A DNA stretch of 64,000 nt from Flavonifractor sp. An82 (GCF_002159265.1 NZ_NFHG01000011.1:42595-106594); one strand, 5' to 3'. Counted from the first letter of the stretch, positions 42,174 through 51,393 are shown. Notes: generated by a model from the sequence alone, not told the origin. Program-made: numbers and translations.

Positions 42174-43796
42174 ATGGAAAATGTAGTGCGAGTCGATTGC
42201 CTTTATCGTGTATCTACGGTAGGACAGGTTGAGAAAAACGACATTCCTATGCAGAGAGAGTTTTGCCGGGCTTTTATTGCAGAACACCCTAATTGGAAAC
42301 TTGAAAAGGAAGTATACGAGAAAGGCGTTTCCGGCTTTAAGAAATCTGCAAAAGAAAGAGACGCCATCCAGGAGCTTCAGCGTGACGCGGTAGAGGGAAA
42401 GTTTGATATTCTTTTGGTCTATATGTTTGACCGCCTGGGCCGCAAGGATGATGAAACTCCGTTCATTGTTGAGTGGTTTGTGCGAAATGGAATTGAAGTT
42501 TGGAGTGCAACAGAGGGACAGCAGCGGTTTGACAATCATGTAGATAAGCTGTTGAACTACATACGCTACTGGCAAGCGTCGGGTGAGAGTATCAAGACTT
42601 CTGTACGCACCAAGACCCGGCTGGAGCAGCTTACAGAGAGCGGCTTTTATACTGGCGGCTCTATTGCGTATGGCTATCGCCTGGATAAGCGAGGCCGTAC
42701 CAATAAGCGGAACAAAGAAGTCTTTGATTTGGCGGTAGACGAAGATGCCGCGAAAATCATTCAACTGATTTTTCACAAGTATGTGAACGAGGGATATGGT
42801 GCCCAGCGTCTTTCCCGATATCTGGAAGAAAAGAAAATCCGCAAGCCTAACGGAAAGAACTTTCCGAATACCTCCATCAACCGTATCATTAAGAACCCTA
42901 TCTATACGGGAGTAATACGGAATGGGGATGCACAGTCGGCATTTATTCCAGAATTACAGATTATAGACCAGGAGACCTTTGACCGGGCACAGAAAATCAT
43001 GTCTGACAGAACGACACACCATGCAGAAACCCCATTGAACCTGAAAGGACAATCTCTCCTGGTAGGGAATATTTTTTGCGGCCATTGTAAAAATCGGCTG
43101 ACTTTAACCACTGGAGGCAGAAACCGGGTGCGAAAGGACGGAAGTATTTACCATGATGTTCGCGCCAGGTATCAGTGTCACTATAATGTCCGTCATCCGG
43201 GAGAATGTGATGGACAGTCAGGCTATGGAGTAAAGAAATTGGATGGGATTATAGACCGGATCGTGCGCTATCAGCTTTCTAAAATCAGTGCCGCGTCCGG
43301 GGAAGATATTGTTGCGAAACAGAACCAGAAAGCCATCGAATTGGCAAAAGCAAGACACCATCTGGCAACGGTGCAGTTAGCAGAAAAGCAAAGAGAACTG
43401 GTTGATTACCAAAACGAAGGAATCAAGGTCATTCGCGGGCAGAGCAAGTTTGATATGGAGTTTCTGAACGAACTTGTCAGCAAGGCGAAGGCCGAGGTAA
43501 CAGAGCTTGAGGCCGCGGTGGAGGCAGCGAGGGAAGAACTGGACATTCATCTTGCGAACGCTGATGTAGAGCGGAAAGAGTATGAGAAGATAAAGACCTG
43601 GGCTGACCTCTATGACAACTGTAACTTTGCTGCCAAGAAGATGATTATTTCCCAGTTTATCAAATCTGTTTATGTCTATCGAGATTACACACTGGAGATT
43701 GAATTTAATGTCTCCTTTGAGGAGTTCCGCACAATGGCAACAGAGTGCCAGGATCAGGGAACAAGTGAGCAGCCTTTGGTATATATCACGGCATAA
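42174..43796 (+). CDS. Large serine recombinase (integrase)
   Basis: A 540-residue serine recombinase. The catalytic Ser is S14 in VDCLYRVSTVGQ; the resolvase domain continues with FDILLVYMFDRLGRKDDETP. The recombinase domain follows (YGAQRLSRYLEEKKIRKPNG, NRIIKNPIYTGVIRNGD), then a zinc ribbon (IFCGHCKNRLTL with YQCHYNVRHPGEC) and a coiled-coil C terminus. Such enzymes integrate and excise elements directionally. It abuts the tRNA-Ala(CGC) att site, separated only by a terminator. ATG 42174 follows GAGGTG. Large serine recombinases seldom leave long tRNA repeats, so its link to this att site needs proof. Confidence 0.94.
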   Translation: MENVVRVDCLYRVSTVGQVEKNDIPMQREFCRAFIAEHPNWKLEKEVYEKGVSGFKKSAKERDAIQELQRDAVEGKFDILLVYMFDRLGRKDDETPFIVEWFVRNGIEVWSATEGQQRFDNHVDKLLNYIRYWQASGESIKTSVRTKTRLEQLTESGFYTGGSIAYGYRLDKRGRTNKRNKEVFDLAVDEDAAKIIQLIFHKYVNEGYGAQRLSRYLEEKKIRKPNGKNFPNTSINRIIKNPIYTGVIRNGDAQSAFIPELQIIDQETFDRAQKIMSDRTTHHAETPLNLKGQSLLVGNIFCGHCKNRLTLTTGGRNRVRKDGSIYHDVRARYQCHYNVRHPGECDGQSGYGVKKLDGIIDRIVRYQLSKISAASGEDIVAKQNQKAIELAKARHHLATVQLAEKQRELVDYQNEGIKVIRGQSKFDMEFLNELVSKAKAEVTELEAAVEAAREELDIHLANADVERKEYEKIKTWADLYDNCNFAAKKMIISQFIKSVYVYRDYTLEIEFNVSFEEFRTMATECQDQGTSEQPLVYITA

Positions 43797-43797
43797 A

Positions 43798-43829
43798 AAA
43801 GACAGGCTTGCACGAACAAGCCTGTCTTT
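43798..43829. terminator. Bidirectional terminator between recombinase and tRNA
   Basis: AAAGACAGGCTTG (43798-43810) pairs with CAAGCCTGTCTTT (43817-43829). It serves both convergent genes. Confidence 0.9.
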
Positions 43830-43904
43830 GGTGGACCCAAAGGGATTCGAACCCTCGACCTCTCGGATGCGAACCGAACGCTCTCCCAACTGAGCTATGG
43901 GCCC
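43829..43904 (-). tRNA. tRNA-Ala(CGC), host of element A
   Basis: A 76-nt cloverleaf with encoded CCA. The acceptor GGGCCCA/TGGGTCC contains the G3-U70 pair that specifies alanine. The D-stem is GCTC/GAGC, anticodon stem TTCGG/CCGAG with loop TTCGCAT (anticodon CGC), and T-arm GAGGG TTCGAAT CCCTT. The 34-bp direct repeat with 17840-17873 covers from the anticodon loop to the T-stem, so the 3' end is supplied by the element. Confidence 0.95.
43840..43873. repeat. Right 34-bp direct repeat (att core) of element A
   Basis: Identical to 17840-17873. Outside it the two sites differ immediately (anticodon stem side GGTTC vs TTTTC; acceptor side T vs C). Confidence 0.9.
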
Positions 43905-44037
43905 ATATATCTGCCACGGTTGACTGTCAAGCGAGCTACCGGATCAAATATATGATGGTATGAAGTTTTAATAAAAGGGGATGCGAACCGAATGGGAGCC
44001 ATGTGAGCCACCGGCCCAAAAGAGGGGGCATATAACT

Positions 44038-44071
44038 GGCCCGCGTGCGCTCCCAACTGCGCTACAGGCCC
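44038..44071 (-). repeat. tRNA 5'-half remnant, left array unit 1
   Basis: GGCCTG can pair with CGGGCC around a D-arm GCGC-AGTTGGGA-GCGC. A second anticodon-like piece (ATTCGGTTCGCATCC) lies at 43978-43992. Confidence 0.7.
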
Positions 44072-44130
44072 ATATTTAGTTATTTTGTATATTTTAGCTT
44101 GATTTGTTTGTGCAGTTTGCTGTTCTAACC

Positions 44131-44177
44131 GGGCCCGTGTTATGTTGCGCTGGCTCTCCCAGCTGAGCTATAGGCCC
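44131..44177 (-). repeat. tRNA 5'-half remnant, left array unit 2
   Basis: Starts GGGCCTATAGCTCAGCTGGG, with D-stem GCTC/GAGC, and ends GGGCCC, which can close an acceptor-like stem. Confidence 0.7.
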
Positions 44178-44254
44178 AAATCAACAGTTCCAAAAGCGGA
44201 ACAGAAGAATAAAGCAATATGAAATTGTAGATGTGGCAGAAAACCGAACCCTTT

Positions 44255-44279
44255 GCGCTCCCAGCTGAGCTATAGGCCC
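44255..44279 (-). repeat. tRNA 5'-half remnant, left array unit 3
   Basis: GGGCCTATAGCTCAGCTGGG plus AGCGC; no closing 3' strand was found. Confidence 0.65.
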
Positions 44280-44378
44280 GTATATAAAAATTTTGCAGGC
44301 GCAACGCCCAACACTCAAGTATTATAGCATAATTCGGACGGTTGTAAAGAGGTTTTTCAAAAAAAGTGAAAAGTGATA

Positions 44379-44407
44379 TTGATAAATCGCCGGAAATGAT
44401 GTATGAT
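44379..44407 (+). promoter_or_regulatory. Promoter of the SRP RNA
   Basis: TTGATA (44379-44384), 17 bases, TATGAT (44402-44407), about 36 bases upstream of the RNA. Confidence 0.7.
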
Positions 44408-44442
44408 ATCAAATACAGCCTTCCAGCGGACGGCGCTGACGC

Positions 44443-44743
44443 GTCCGGTCCGAGGCAAGGCCGCACTAGTCGGGGAGTTAGCGGTGCCCTGTACCTGCAA
44501 CCCGCTACAGCAGGGATGAATCCCGGCCCCCGGATCTGCGTTGTGTCGTCTGACCCTGGTAAGTAGTGATGATGGATCGGTCCCGCGCAAGGTTGCACCG
44601 TGAACCGTGTCAGGCGGGGAACCGAGCAGCACTAAGCGGACCGTGATCTGTGCCGCGGGGGTCCCGCTCCTGAGCCGGCTGCCGGGGTAACGGACATAGC
44701 GCTGATTCCAAAGGCCGGTGTGCGGTCTTGCCATGAGCCGGAC
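44443..44743 (+). ncRNA. ffs: Signal recognition particle RNA, large Gram-positive type
   Basis: Terminal stem GTCCGG/CCGGAC and GGCAAGGCCGCAC with GTGCGGTCTTGCC close a 301-nt RNA. The Alu part contains GGTGCCCTGTACCTGCAACC and the domain IV loop GTCAGG...GGGAACCGAGCAGC is present. It guides signal-sequence-bearing ribosomes to the membrane with Ffh. Ends are set by pairing, so they may be off by a few bases. Location just upstream of dnaX is the usual Firmicutes order. Confidence 0.9.
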
Positions 44744-44747
44744 AATT

Positions 44748-44800
44748 AAGGGAGGGGTGAAGCGACGCGGCTTTCCGCATCCTCCGCCCCTCCTTTTTCA
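44748..44800 (+). terminator. Terminator of the SRP RNA
   Basis: GGAGGGG (44751-44757) pairs with CCCCTCC (44787-44793), followed by TTTTTC. Confidence 0.75.
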
Positions 44801-44822
44801 TTTTTATGGCGAGGTGACCGGT

Positions 44823-46535
<1,713 letters not shown>

Positions 46536-46550
46536 AAGGAGTTGCGACCT

Positions 46551-46898
46551 ATGGCAAAAGGATTCAACAGCCGCGGATTTGGCGGCATGGGCGGCGGCAT
46601 GAACATGAATATGATGAAGCAGGTCCAGAAGATGCAGCAGGACATGATGAAGATGCAGCAGGAGCTGGAGAACAAGACCTATACTGCTGCCGCCGGCGGC
46701 GGTGCGGTGAGCGCCACCGTCACCGGCAAGCGGGTACTGGAGAGCGTCACCATCGACCCCGACGCTGTGGACCCCGAGGACGTGGAGATGCTGCAGGATA
46801 TGATCGTGGCGGCTGTGAACGAGGCTCTGCGTGCCGCGGAGAGTGACTCCGCCTCCTCCATGCAGCAGCTGACCGGCGGGCTGAACCTGCCCTTCTGA
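46551..46898 (+). CDS. ybaB: YbaB/EbfC nucleoid-associated protein
   Basis: A 115-residue protein with a Gly/Met-rich start, then MMKQVQKMQQDMMKMQQELE and the conserved TVTGKRVLESVTIDPDAVDP. Family members bind DNA as dimers. It follows dnaX by 15 bases as in most bacteria. recR, usually next in this operon, is absent here. Confidence 0.95.
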   Translation: MAKGFNSRGFGGMGGGMNMNMMKQVQKMQQDMMKMQQELENKTYTAAAGGGAVSATVTGKRVLESVTIDPDAVDPEDVEMLQDMIVAAVNEALRAAESDSASSMQQLTGGLNLPF

Positions 46899-46910
46899 GC
46901 AAGTAACTGA

Positions 46911-46942
46911 CAGGGACTGGCAGCATATGCGGCCAGTCCCTG
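46911..46942. terminator. Hairpin after ybaB
   Basis: CAGGGACTGGC (46911-46921) pairs with GCCAGTCCCTG (46932-46942). No T-run follows. Confidence 0.55.
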
Positions 46943-46978
46943 TGCTGCGGTATGGGGAGAATCGGAAAGGGTGAGAGA

Positions 46979-47668
46979 ATGGAGACGGAAGAATTCATTC
47001 AGATGTCCGAGCGGTTCCGGATCGGCGCTCTGCTGGCGCTGACCGGTGGACTGCTGGACGCCTATACGTATGTGATGCGGGGCGGCGTTTTTGCCAATGC
47101 CCAGACCGGTAATATCGTGCTGCTGGGTGTGCGGATGATGGAGGGGGACTGGAGCGGTATGGCCCACAGTTTTCTTCCCATTGTGGCCTTTGTGGCGGGG
47201 GTGATTGCGGCGGAGTTCATCAGGGAGCGCTGTCGGCGTCTCCATGAGGTACACTGGCGTCAGGTGACCGTGGGGCTGGAGCTGGCGGTGCTGGTTCTGG
47301 TCTCCTTTCTGCCCCAGGCGCTGAACGGTGTGGCCAATGTGGCAGTCTCTTTTGTGTGTGCGGTGCAGGTGGAGAGCTTTCGGAAGGTGCGGGGCAGTGC
47401 CTTTGCCACCACCATGTGTACGGGCAATCTGCGCAGCGGCACGGAGCAGTTTTATCAATTCCTTCGTACCGCCCGGCGGGAGCATCTTGTGCGGGCGGCG
47501 CGGTACGGCGGTATCATCCTGTTCTTCATTGCCGGAGCGGCACTGGGCGCCTGGTGCAGCGGGCTGCTGGGCCTGTATACGGCCGCTGTGGGATGCGTGC
47601 CCCTCCTCATGGCACTGTGCCTGATGTGTTTTCAGAAAAATCCTGAGGATTTTGAAAAAAGTCCTTGA
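46979..47668 (+). CDS. yoaK: YoaK family (DUF1275) membrane protein
   Basis: A 229-residue protein with six membrane helices, starting ATG 46979 with GGTGAGAG. The DUF1275 signature is clear: LALTGGLLDAYTYVMRGGVF, ANAQTGNIVLLGV, SFLPIVAFVAGVIAAEF and TTMCTGNLRSGTEQ. Function is unknown in all bacteria. It occupies the place of recR and is the last gene before the right tRNA array. Confidence 0.92.
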   Translation: METEEFIQMSERFRIGALLALTGGLLDAYTYVMRGGVFANAQTGNIVLLGVRMMEGDWSGMAHSFLPIVAFVAGVIAAEFIRERCRRLHEVHWRQVTVGLELAVLVLVSFLPQALNGVANVAVSFVCAVQVESFRKVRGSAFATTMCTGNLRSGTEQFYQFLRTARREHLVRAARYGGIILFFIAGAALGAWCSGLLGLYTAAVGCVPLLMALCLMCFQKNPEDFEKSP

Positions 47669-47727
47669 CAACTATAAAAACATCTGATAAAATGAAATGC
47701 GTTCGGTCAAGAGAACAGAACGCATTT

Positions 47728-47775
47728 GGGGGTATAGCTCAGCTGGGAGCCCAGTTGAAGCGGTTACGCACCCCT
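47728..47775 (+). repeat. tRNA 5'-half remnant, right array unit 1
   Basis: Begins GGGGGTATAGCTCAGCTGGG like the tRNA-Ala(GGC) downstream; ACCCC 37 bases on can close the stem. The tail GTTGAAGCGGTTAC is shared with unit 2. Confidence 0.75.
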
Positions 47776-47817
47776 CTAAAAATTGAATAAGAAATATCCA
47801 GCGCACCCTCTTAATAT

Positions 47818-47865
47818 GGGGGTATAGCTCAGCTGGGAGCCCGGTTGAAGCGGTTACACACCCCT
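47818..47865 (+). repeat. tRNA 5'-half remnant, right array unit 2
   Basis: Nearly identical to unit 1, 90 bases downstream; closing ACCCC present. Confidence 0.75.
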
Positions 47866-47899
47866 CAACAAAACTAAATAAATGTTCTTTCCCACATCT

Positions 47900-47947
47900 G
47901 GGGGTATAGCTCAGCTGGGAGCCGTAAACGCGCAAGCGCCTACCCCC
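47900..47947 (+). repeat. tRNA 5'-half remnant, right array unit 3
   Basis: GGGGGTA pairs with TACCCCC over seven bases, enclosing a D-arm (GCTC/GAGC) and a small GCG-CAAG-CGC hairpin. It is a complete mini three-way fold without T-arm. Confidence 0.75.
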
Positions 47948-48052
47948 AAATGAGCGACAGCACAAGACCCAAACTGACAACTTAACATCGTTTCCTTGTT
48001 TGTTCGACAAGAACAATTTTCTCCCCGAAAGAAATTTTGGGGAGAGTTATAC

Positions 48053-48128
<76 letters not shown>

Positions 48129-48138
48129 AAAGGAAACG

Positions 48139-48178
48139 GAAAAAGCTCGTTTTAACGAAAGTTAAGACGAGCTTTTTC
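48139..48178 (+). terminator. Terminator of tRNA-Ala(GGC)
   Basis: GAAAAAGCTCGT (48139-48150) pairs with ACGAGCTTTTTC (48167-48178). Confidence 0.85.
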
Positions 48179-48238
48179 GTTTTCTTTCCGCAGATTGATA
48201 TGTCCGCTAACTGCCATTCAGCACTCCCCTACCCCTAT

Positions 48239-48267
48239 GGGCGTTCCGAAAGGAACGCCCTTTTTTT
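48239..48267 (+). terminator. Rho-independent terminator upstream of repA
   Basis: GGGCGTTCC-GAAA-GGAACGCCC followed by seven T. Confidence 0.9.
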
Positions 48268-48292
48268 ATGCCCAAACGACAGGAGGCAGAAC

Positions 48293-49258
48293 ATGAACTT
48301 CGATTATTATTACGGCGATGAGAGCAATCAATTTGCTTTCTACCGTATTCCCCGGCAGCTCATTACCGGGGAGGATTTCAAAAAGTTATCCACAGACGCC
48401 AAATTATTGTACGGCCTCTTGCTGGACCGCATGGGCCTGTCCGCCAAAAACGGCTGGTATGACGATATGGGGCGCGTGTTCATCTACTACACTCTGGACG
48501 AGATACAGGAGGACCTGAACTGCGGCCATGAGAAAGCGGTCCGGCTCTTGGCGGAACTGGACACTAGCAAGAAAGGTTTCGGCCTCATTGAGCGTGTCAA
48601 GCAGGGACAGGGCCGCCCCACCAAAATCTATGTCAAACGCTTCACTACCCGCGCCATACCGCCTCAACCCGCTGTGCCGCAAGACATTCCCAGACTTCCG
48701 ATTTTCGGAAGTCAAGACTTCGGAAAATCAGAAGTCAAGAGTTCCGAAAAACAGAAGTCAAGACTTCCGGTTATCGGAAGTGCAGACTTCCGAAAATCGG
48801 ACGCAAGTTATATTGAATCTAATCAGACTGATCTCAGTCAGCTTAATCCATCTATCCATCCATCGGTTTCCACCCCGCCGGAGAGGGCTGGATTGATGGA
48901 TAGATGGAATTGCGAGAGAGAGGTGAGAGAGTGCATTGAATACGACCACCTCTGCACCCAGTTCAACCGGGAGGATGTGGACGAGATGGTGGAGCTCATC
49001 ACAGATGTGCTCTGCACCACCCGGCCGACCGTCCGCATCGGGGGTGAGGACATTCCCACGGAGCAGGCCAGGGACCGTTTCCAGCGGCTGGACTGCGGCC
49101 ACATGGAGTATGTCTTTGACTGCCTCCAGCGCAATACCACCCAAGTTCGCAACATCCGGGCCTATCTGCTGACGGCCCTTTATAACGCCCCTGTCACCAT
49201 CAACAATTACTACCAGGCGGCGGTACAGCACGATTTTTCCTACCCCCAGCGGGAATGA
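48293..49258 (+). CDS. repA: RepA-type replication initiator
   Basis: A 321-residue protein with CAGGAGG before ATG 48293. Residues 1-125 are the RepA_N winged-helix domain (FAFYRIPRQLITGEDFKKLS, TDAKLLYGLLLDRMGLSAKN, FIYYTLDEIQEDLNCGHEKA). The C-terminal DUF6017-like part has REVRECIEYDHLCTQFNRED and IRAYLLTALYNAPVTI. RepA_N proteins start plasmid-type replication by binding iterons, which here lie inside the gene (48691-48801), the known arrangement for this family. It implies that the excised circle can replicate. Confidence 0.92.
   Translation: MNFDYYYGDESNQFAFYRIPRQLITGEDFKKLSTDAKLLYGLLLDRMGLSAKNGWYDDMGRVFIYYTLDEIQEDLNCGHEKAVRLLAELDTSKKGFGLIERVKQGQGRPTKIYVKRFTTRAIPPQPAVPQDIPRLPIFGSQDFGKSEVKSSEKQKSRLPVIGSADFRKSDASYIESNQTDLSQLNPSIHPSVSTPPERAGLMDRWNCEREVRECIEYDHLCTQFNREDVDEMVELITDVLCTTRPTVRIGGEDIPTEQARDRFQRLDCGHMEYVFDCLQRNTTQVRNIRAYLLTALYNAPVTINNYYQAAVQHDFSYPQRE
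48691..48801 (+). repeat. oriV: Tandem iterons inside repA, likely replication origin
   Basis: Five adjacent copies of a 22-23 bp unit, consensus CAAGACTTCCGAAAATCGGA (starts 48691, 48713, 48736, 48759, 48782), several with an internal dyad CTTCCG...CGGAAG. They encode the variable middle of RepA. Confidence 0.88.
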
Positions 49259-49276
49259 ACAGGAGGAGCGTTCCCT

Positions 49277-49501
49277 ATGAGCCGTTATGAAACAAAAGAC
49301 TACTCCAACCGCCGGGAATACCTGGACTGGCTGGCGGAGAGGTACGGCGTGGACAGGGTCGATGTGGTGTTGCTGGCTTCAATCCTGGGGACTGACCAGG
49401 ATTTTGACGGCCTGCCGACTGCATTGGCTGATCTGACTGCCGACTCCCGGAGGATGCCTTTTTCCGAGCAGTCCTCAATGAGAAAACTTCCCCCAATTTG
49501 A
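49277..49501 (+). CDS. Small hypothetical element protein
   Basis: A 74-residue protein with GGAGGAG before ATG 49277 (RYETKDYSNRREYLDWLAER, YGVDRVDVVLLASILGTDQD). The C terminus KLPPI and its TGA stop come from a degenerate family B palindrome, so the original end may have been replaced. No known domain; it lies between repA and parB. Confidence 0.65.
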   Translation: MSRYETKDYSNRREYLDWLAERYGVDRVDVVLLASILGTDQDFDGLPTALADLTADSRRMPFSEQSSMRKLPPI

Positions 49502-49505
49502 GGGC
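49489..49505. repeat. Element B palindrome, degenerate copy 1
   Basis: CCCCCAATTTGAGGG, supplying the TGA stop of the small gene. Confidence 0.6.
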
Positions 49506-49547
49506 AGTTAGCAATCAAATGCCACAACATGAAGGAGGAAAATACCT

Positions 49548-51098
49548 ATGGCAGACCCCAAGAAAAACCCTTTGATCGGAGCGTTCCGCACCCCGCTCCC
49601 CGGCACGCCGCCGGACACACCCGCACCTCCCAAGGCGGGAAAGCCGCCTGCCGCTGGAGCTGCCACACCTATCGATAAGAAGAAAGAACGGGAGGTCACC
49701 AAGGCCTCCGCGGACACCTCTGCCAAGCCCGCTGATGGAAAGAAGGGGCCGGAGGCCCTCAAGACCCCCGCGGACACCCCTGCCAAGCCCGCCGATGGGA
49801 AGAAAGAGCCGGAGGCCCCCAAGGCCCCTGCGGACACCCCTGCCAAGCCCGCCGATGGGAAGAAAGAGCCGGAGGCCCCCAAGGTCCCTGCGGACACCCC
49901 TGCCAAGTCCGCTGATGGGAAGAAGCCAGAGACCGCCAAGGCCCCTGCGGACACCCCTGCCAAGCCCACTGATGAGAAGAAACCGGAGAACCCCAAGACC
50001 CCCACAGGCACTACTGCCAAGCTCGCTGACGGGAAGAAAGGGCCGGAGGACTCCAGCACTCCCGCAGATGCCCCTGCCAAACCTACTGATGCGGAGAAGG
50101 CCCCAGAGGCTCCCATTATGGAGGAGCCGGAGGATGAGGAACTGCCCAAAAACCTGAAAATTCCCCTGACCAAGGAGGGCCAGCCGGAGACGGTCACAAC
50201 CATGAAAGTGGCGAATATCCGGCCTTTTGAGGGGCACCCCTTCGCGGTCCGTGATAACAAGGATATGTGGGACCTGGTGGACAGCATCAAGAAATTCGGT
50301 GTGCTGGAGCCGGTCATGGTCATCCCCCATAAAGACGGCGGCTACGAAATGGTCTCCGGCCACCGCCGTATGCGTGCCTGTCAGTTGGCCGAAATTGAGG
50401 ATATTCCTGTTATTGTCCGTAATCTGGACCGGGACGAGGCCATCATTTCCATGGTGGACTCCAACCTCAAGCGGGAGGAGATCAGCCCCATGGAGAAGGC
50501 CCGCGCCTATCAGATGAAAACCGACGCCATGAAGCGGAAGATGGGCCGCCGCACCAAGGAAGAAAAGGCCCAGATGGAAGCCAGCGGTCAGAAGCCCATG
50601 ACGGCAGATGAAGAGCTGGCGAAACAGATGGGCGAAAGTGCAGCCACGATTCAGCGGTATAAGACCCTGAACAAACTGGTTCCAGAACTTCAAGATATGG
50701 TAGACGAAGGAAAGATGCCCGTCAACACCGGCGCGGATATAGCGCAAATGAAGCCTGCTGAACAGAAGTTGTTGGTAGATGCGATCCAGAAAGAGGATAA
50801 AGTGCCCTCCGGTACCAAGGCCAAAGAACTGAAGGAAGAGAGTAAGGCCGGGAGACTGACTGCGGAGAAGATCGAGCAGGCTGTTGCCCCTCAGAAGCGG
50901 GAGGAGCCTCCGCTGCTGAAAATCACGCTGACGGAAGAGGACCTGCGGCCCTACTTCCCGGATAAACGCACGACTATCCCAGATGTAAAGCGGGGCGTCT
51001 TTGAGGCGCTGGACCTTCGGAAGCGGGCCATTGAGCGCCAAAAGGCAAAGGCCGAGGCTGATAAGGGCGTCAAAAAGACGGACGCTCCAACGAGGTGA
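49548..51098 (+). CDS. parB: ParB-like DNA-binding protein with N-terminal tandem repeats
   Basis: A 516-residue protein. Residues 50-190 are seven 19-20-residue Pro/Ala/Lys repeats (DTPAKPADGKKEPEAPK). The ParB N-terminal nuclease/CTPase-like fold follows (VANIRPFEGHPFAVRDNKDM, FGVLEPVMVIPHKDGG, MVSGHRRMRACQLAEIEDIP). A helix-turn-helix (LAKQMGESAATIQRYKTLNK) and a C-terminal part come next. ParB proteins bind palindromic sites for partition or, as KorB, for global repression. No parA is adjacent. GAAGGAGG precedes ATG 49548. Confidence 0.9.
   Translation: MADPKKNPLIGAFRTPLPGTPPDTPAPPKAGKPPAAGAATPIDKKKEREVTKASADTSAKPADGKKGPEALKTPADTPAKPADGKKEPEAPKAPADTPAKPADGKKEPEAPKVPADTPAKSADGKKPETAKAPADTPAKPTDEKKPENPKTPTGTTAKLADGKKGPEDSSTPADAPAKPTDAEKAPEAPIMEEPEDEELPKNLKIPLTKEGQPETVTTMKVANIRPFEGHPFAVRDNKDMWDLVDSIKKFGVLEPVMVIPHKDGGYEMVSGHRRMRACQLAEIEDIPVIVRNLDRDEAIISMVDSNLKREEISPMEKARAYQMKTDAMKRKMGRRTKEEKAQMEASGQKPMTADEELAKQMGESAATIQRYKTLNKLVPELQDMVDEGKMPVNTGADIAQMKPAEQKLLVDAIQKEDKVPSGTKAKELKEESKAGRLTAEKIEQAVAPQKREEPPLLKITLTEEDLRPYFPDKRTTIPDVKRGVFEALDLRKRAIERQKAKAEADKGVKKTDAPTR
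49707..50120 (+). repeat. Seven 57-60 bp tandem repeats in parB
   Basis: Units begin at about 49710, 49770, 49830, 49890, 49947, 50004 and 50064 with GCGGACACCCCTGCCAAG or variants; units 2 and 3 are almost identical. Confidence 0.88.
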
Positions 51099-51102
51099 CA
51101 GG

Positions 51103-51393
51103 ATGCCGGAGAAGCGGATGTGCCAGAGCTATGAGATCATTGACAGCTGCCGGGTGGGCGATACGGAGGTGGTCCTGGGATACAGCCCCACGGAGGTATC
51201 CCCCTATGTCACCTGGAAGTGCTACGCCCACGACAATTTCCAGGGGTATAACTTTGGCCGCTATTTTGGAGACGAGCAGGCCGCCCGGAAGAATATGAAA
51301 CAGCGGGTAGCGGACCTACGGAAGGACCTTCCGCCCGGCCACCCGGACTGGAGGCCCCGGCGTCACAAAAAAGACCCTGGCATGGAACGATGA
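51103..51393 (+). CDS. Small hypothetical element protein (DefenseAssociated? unknown)
   Basis: A 96-residue protein from ATG 51103 with GAGGTGACAGG. Sequence CQSYEIIDSCRVGDTEVVLG, then YVTWKCYAHDNFQGYNFGRY and FGDEQAARKNMKQRVADLRK. It is compact, with probable beta strands. Similar proteins are common between parB and ardC in Clostridia elements; no function is known and I assign none. A terminator overlaps its last codons. Confidence 0.7.
   Translation: MPEKRMCQSYEIIDSCRVGDTEVVLGYSPTEVSPYVTWKCYAHDNFQGYNFGRYFGDEQAARKNMKQRVADLRKDLPPGHPDWRPRRHKKDPGMER

Larger units (their letters stand above)
17840..43873. mobile_element. Element A, integrated at tRNA-Ala(CGC)
   Basis: The limits are two copies of a 34-bp direct repeat at the tRNA 3' half, 26,000 bp apart, with an integrase-type serine recombinase adjacent to the intact tRNA and mobilization genes inside. 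Several internal deletions (22.73 kb, 33.06 kb) show it is not intact. Whether the block 18.2-22.7 kb travelled with it or is trapped chromosome is undecided. Confidence 0.7.

Noticed and set aside
44038..44279. T-box riboswitch or functional tRNAs
   Set aside because: No T-box consensus, no downstream tRNA-synthetase or amino-acid gene, and no anticodon/T-arms in the units.
46679..47671. 330-codon minus-strand frame
   Set aside because: Crosses ybaB, a hairpin and yoaK in antisense.
47728..47947. CRISPR array
   Set aside because: Repeats are tRNA 5' halves, only three units with unequal spacing, no Cas genes nearby.
49515..51041. 508-codon open frame on the minus strand
   Set aside because: Shadow of the parB gene, low-complexity product mirroring the tandem repeats.
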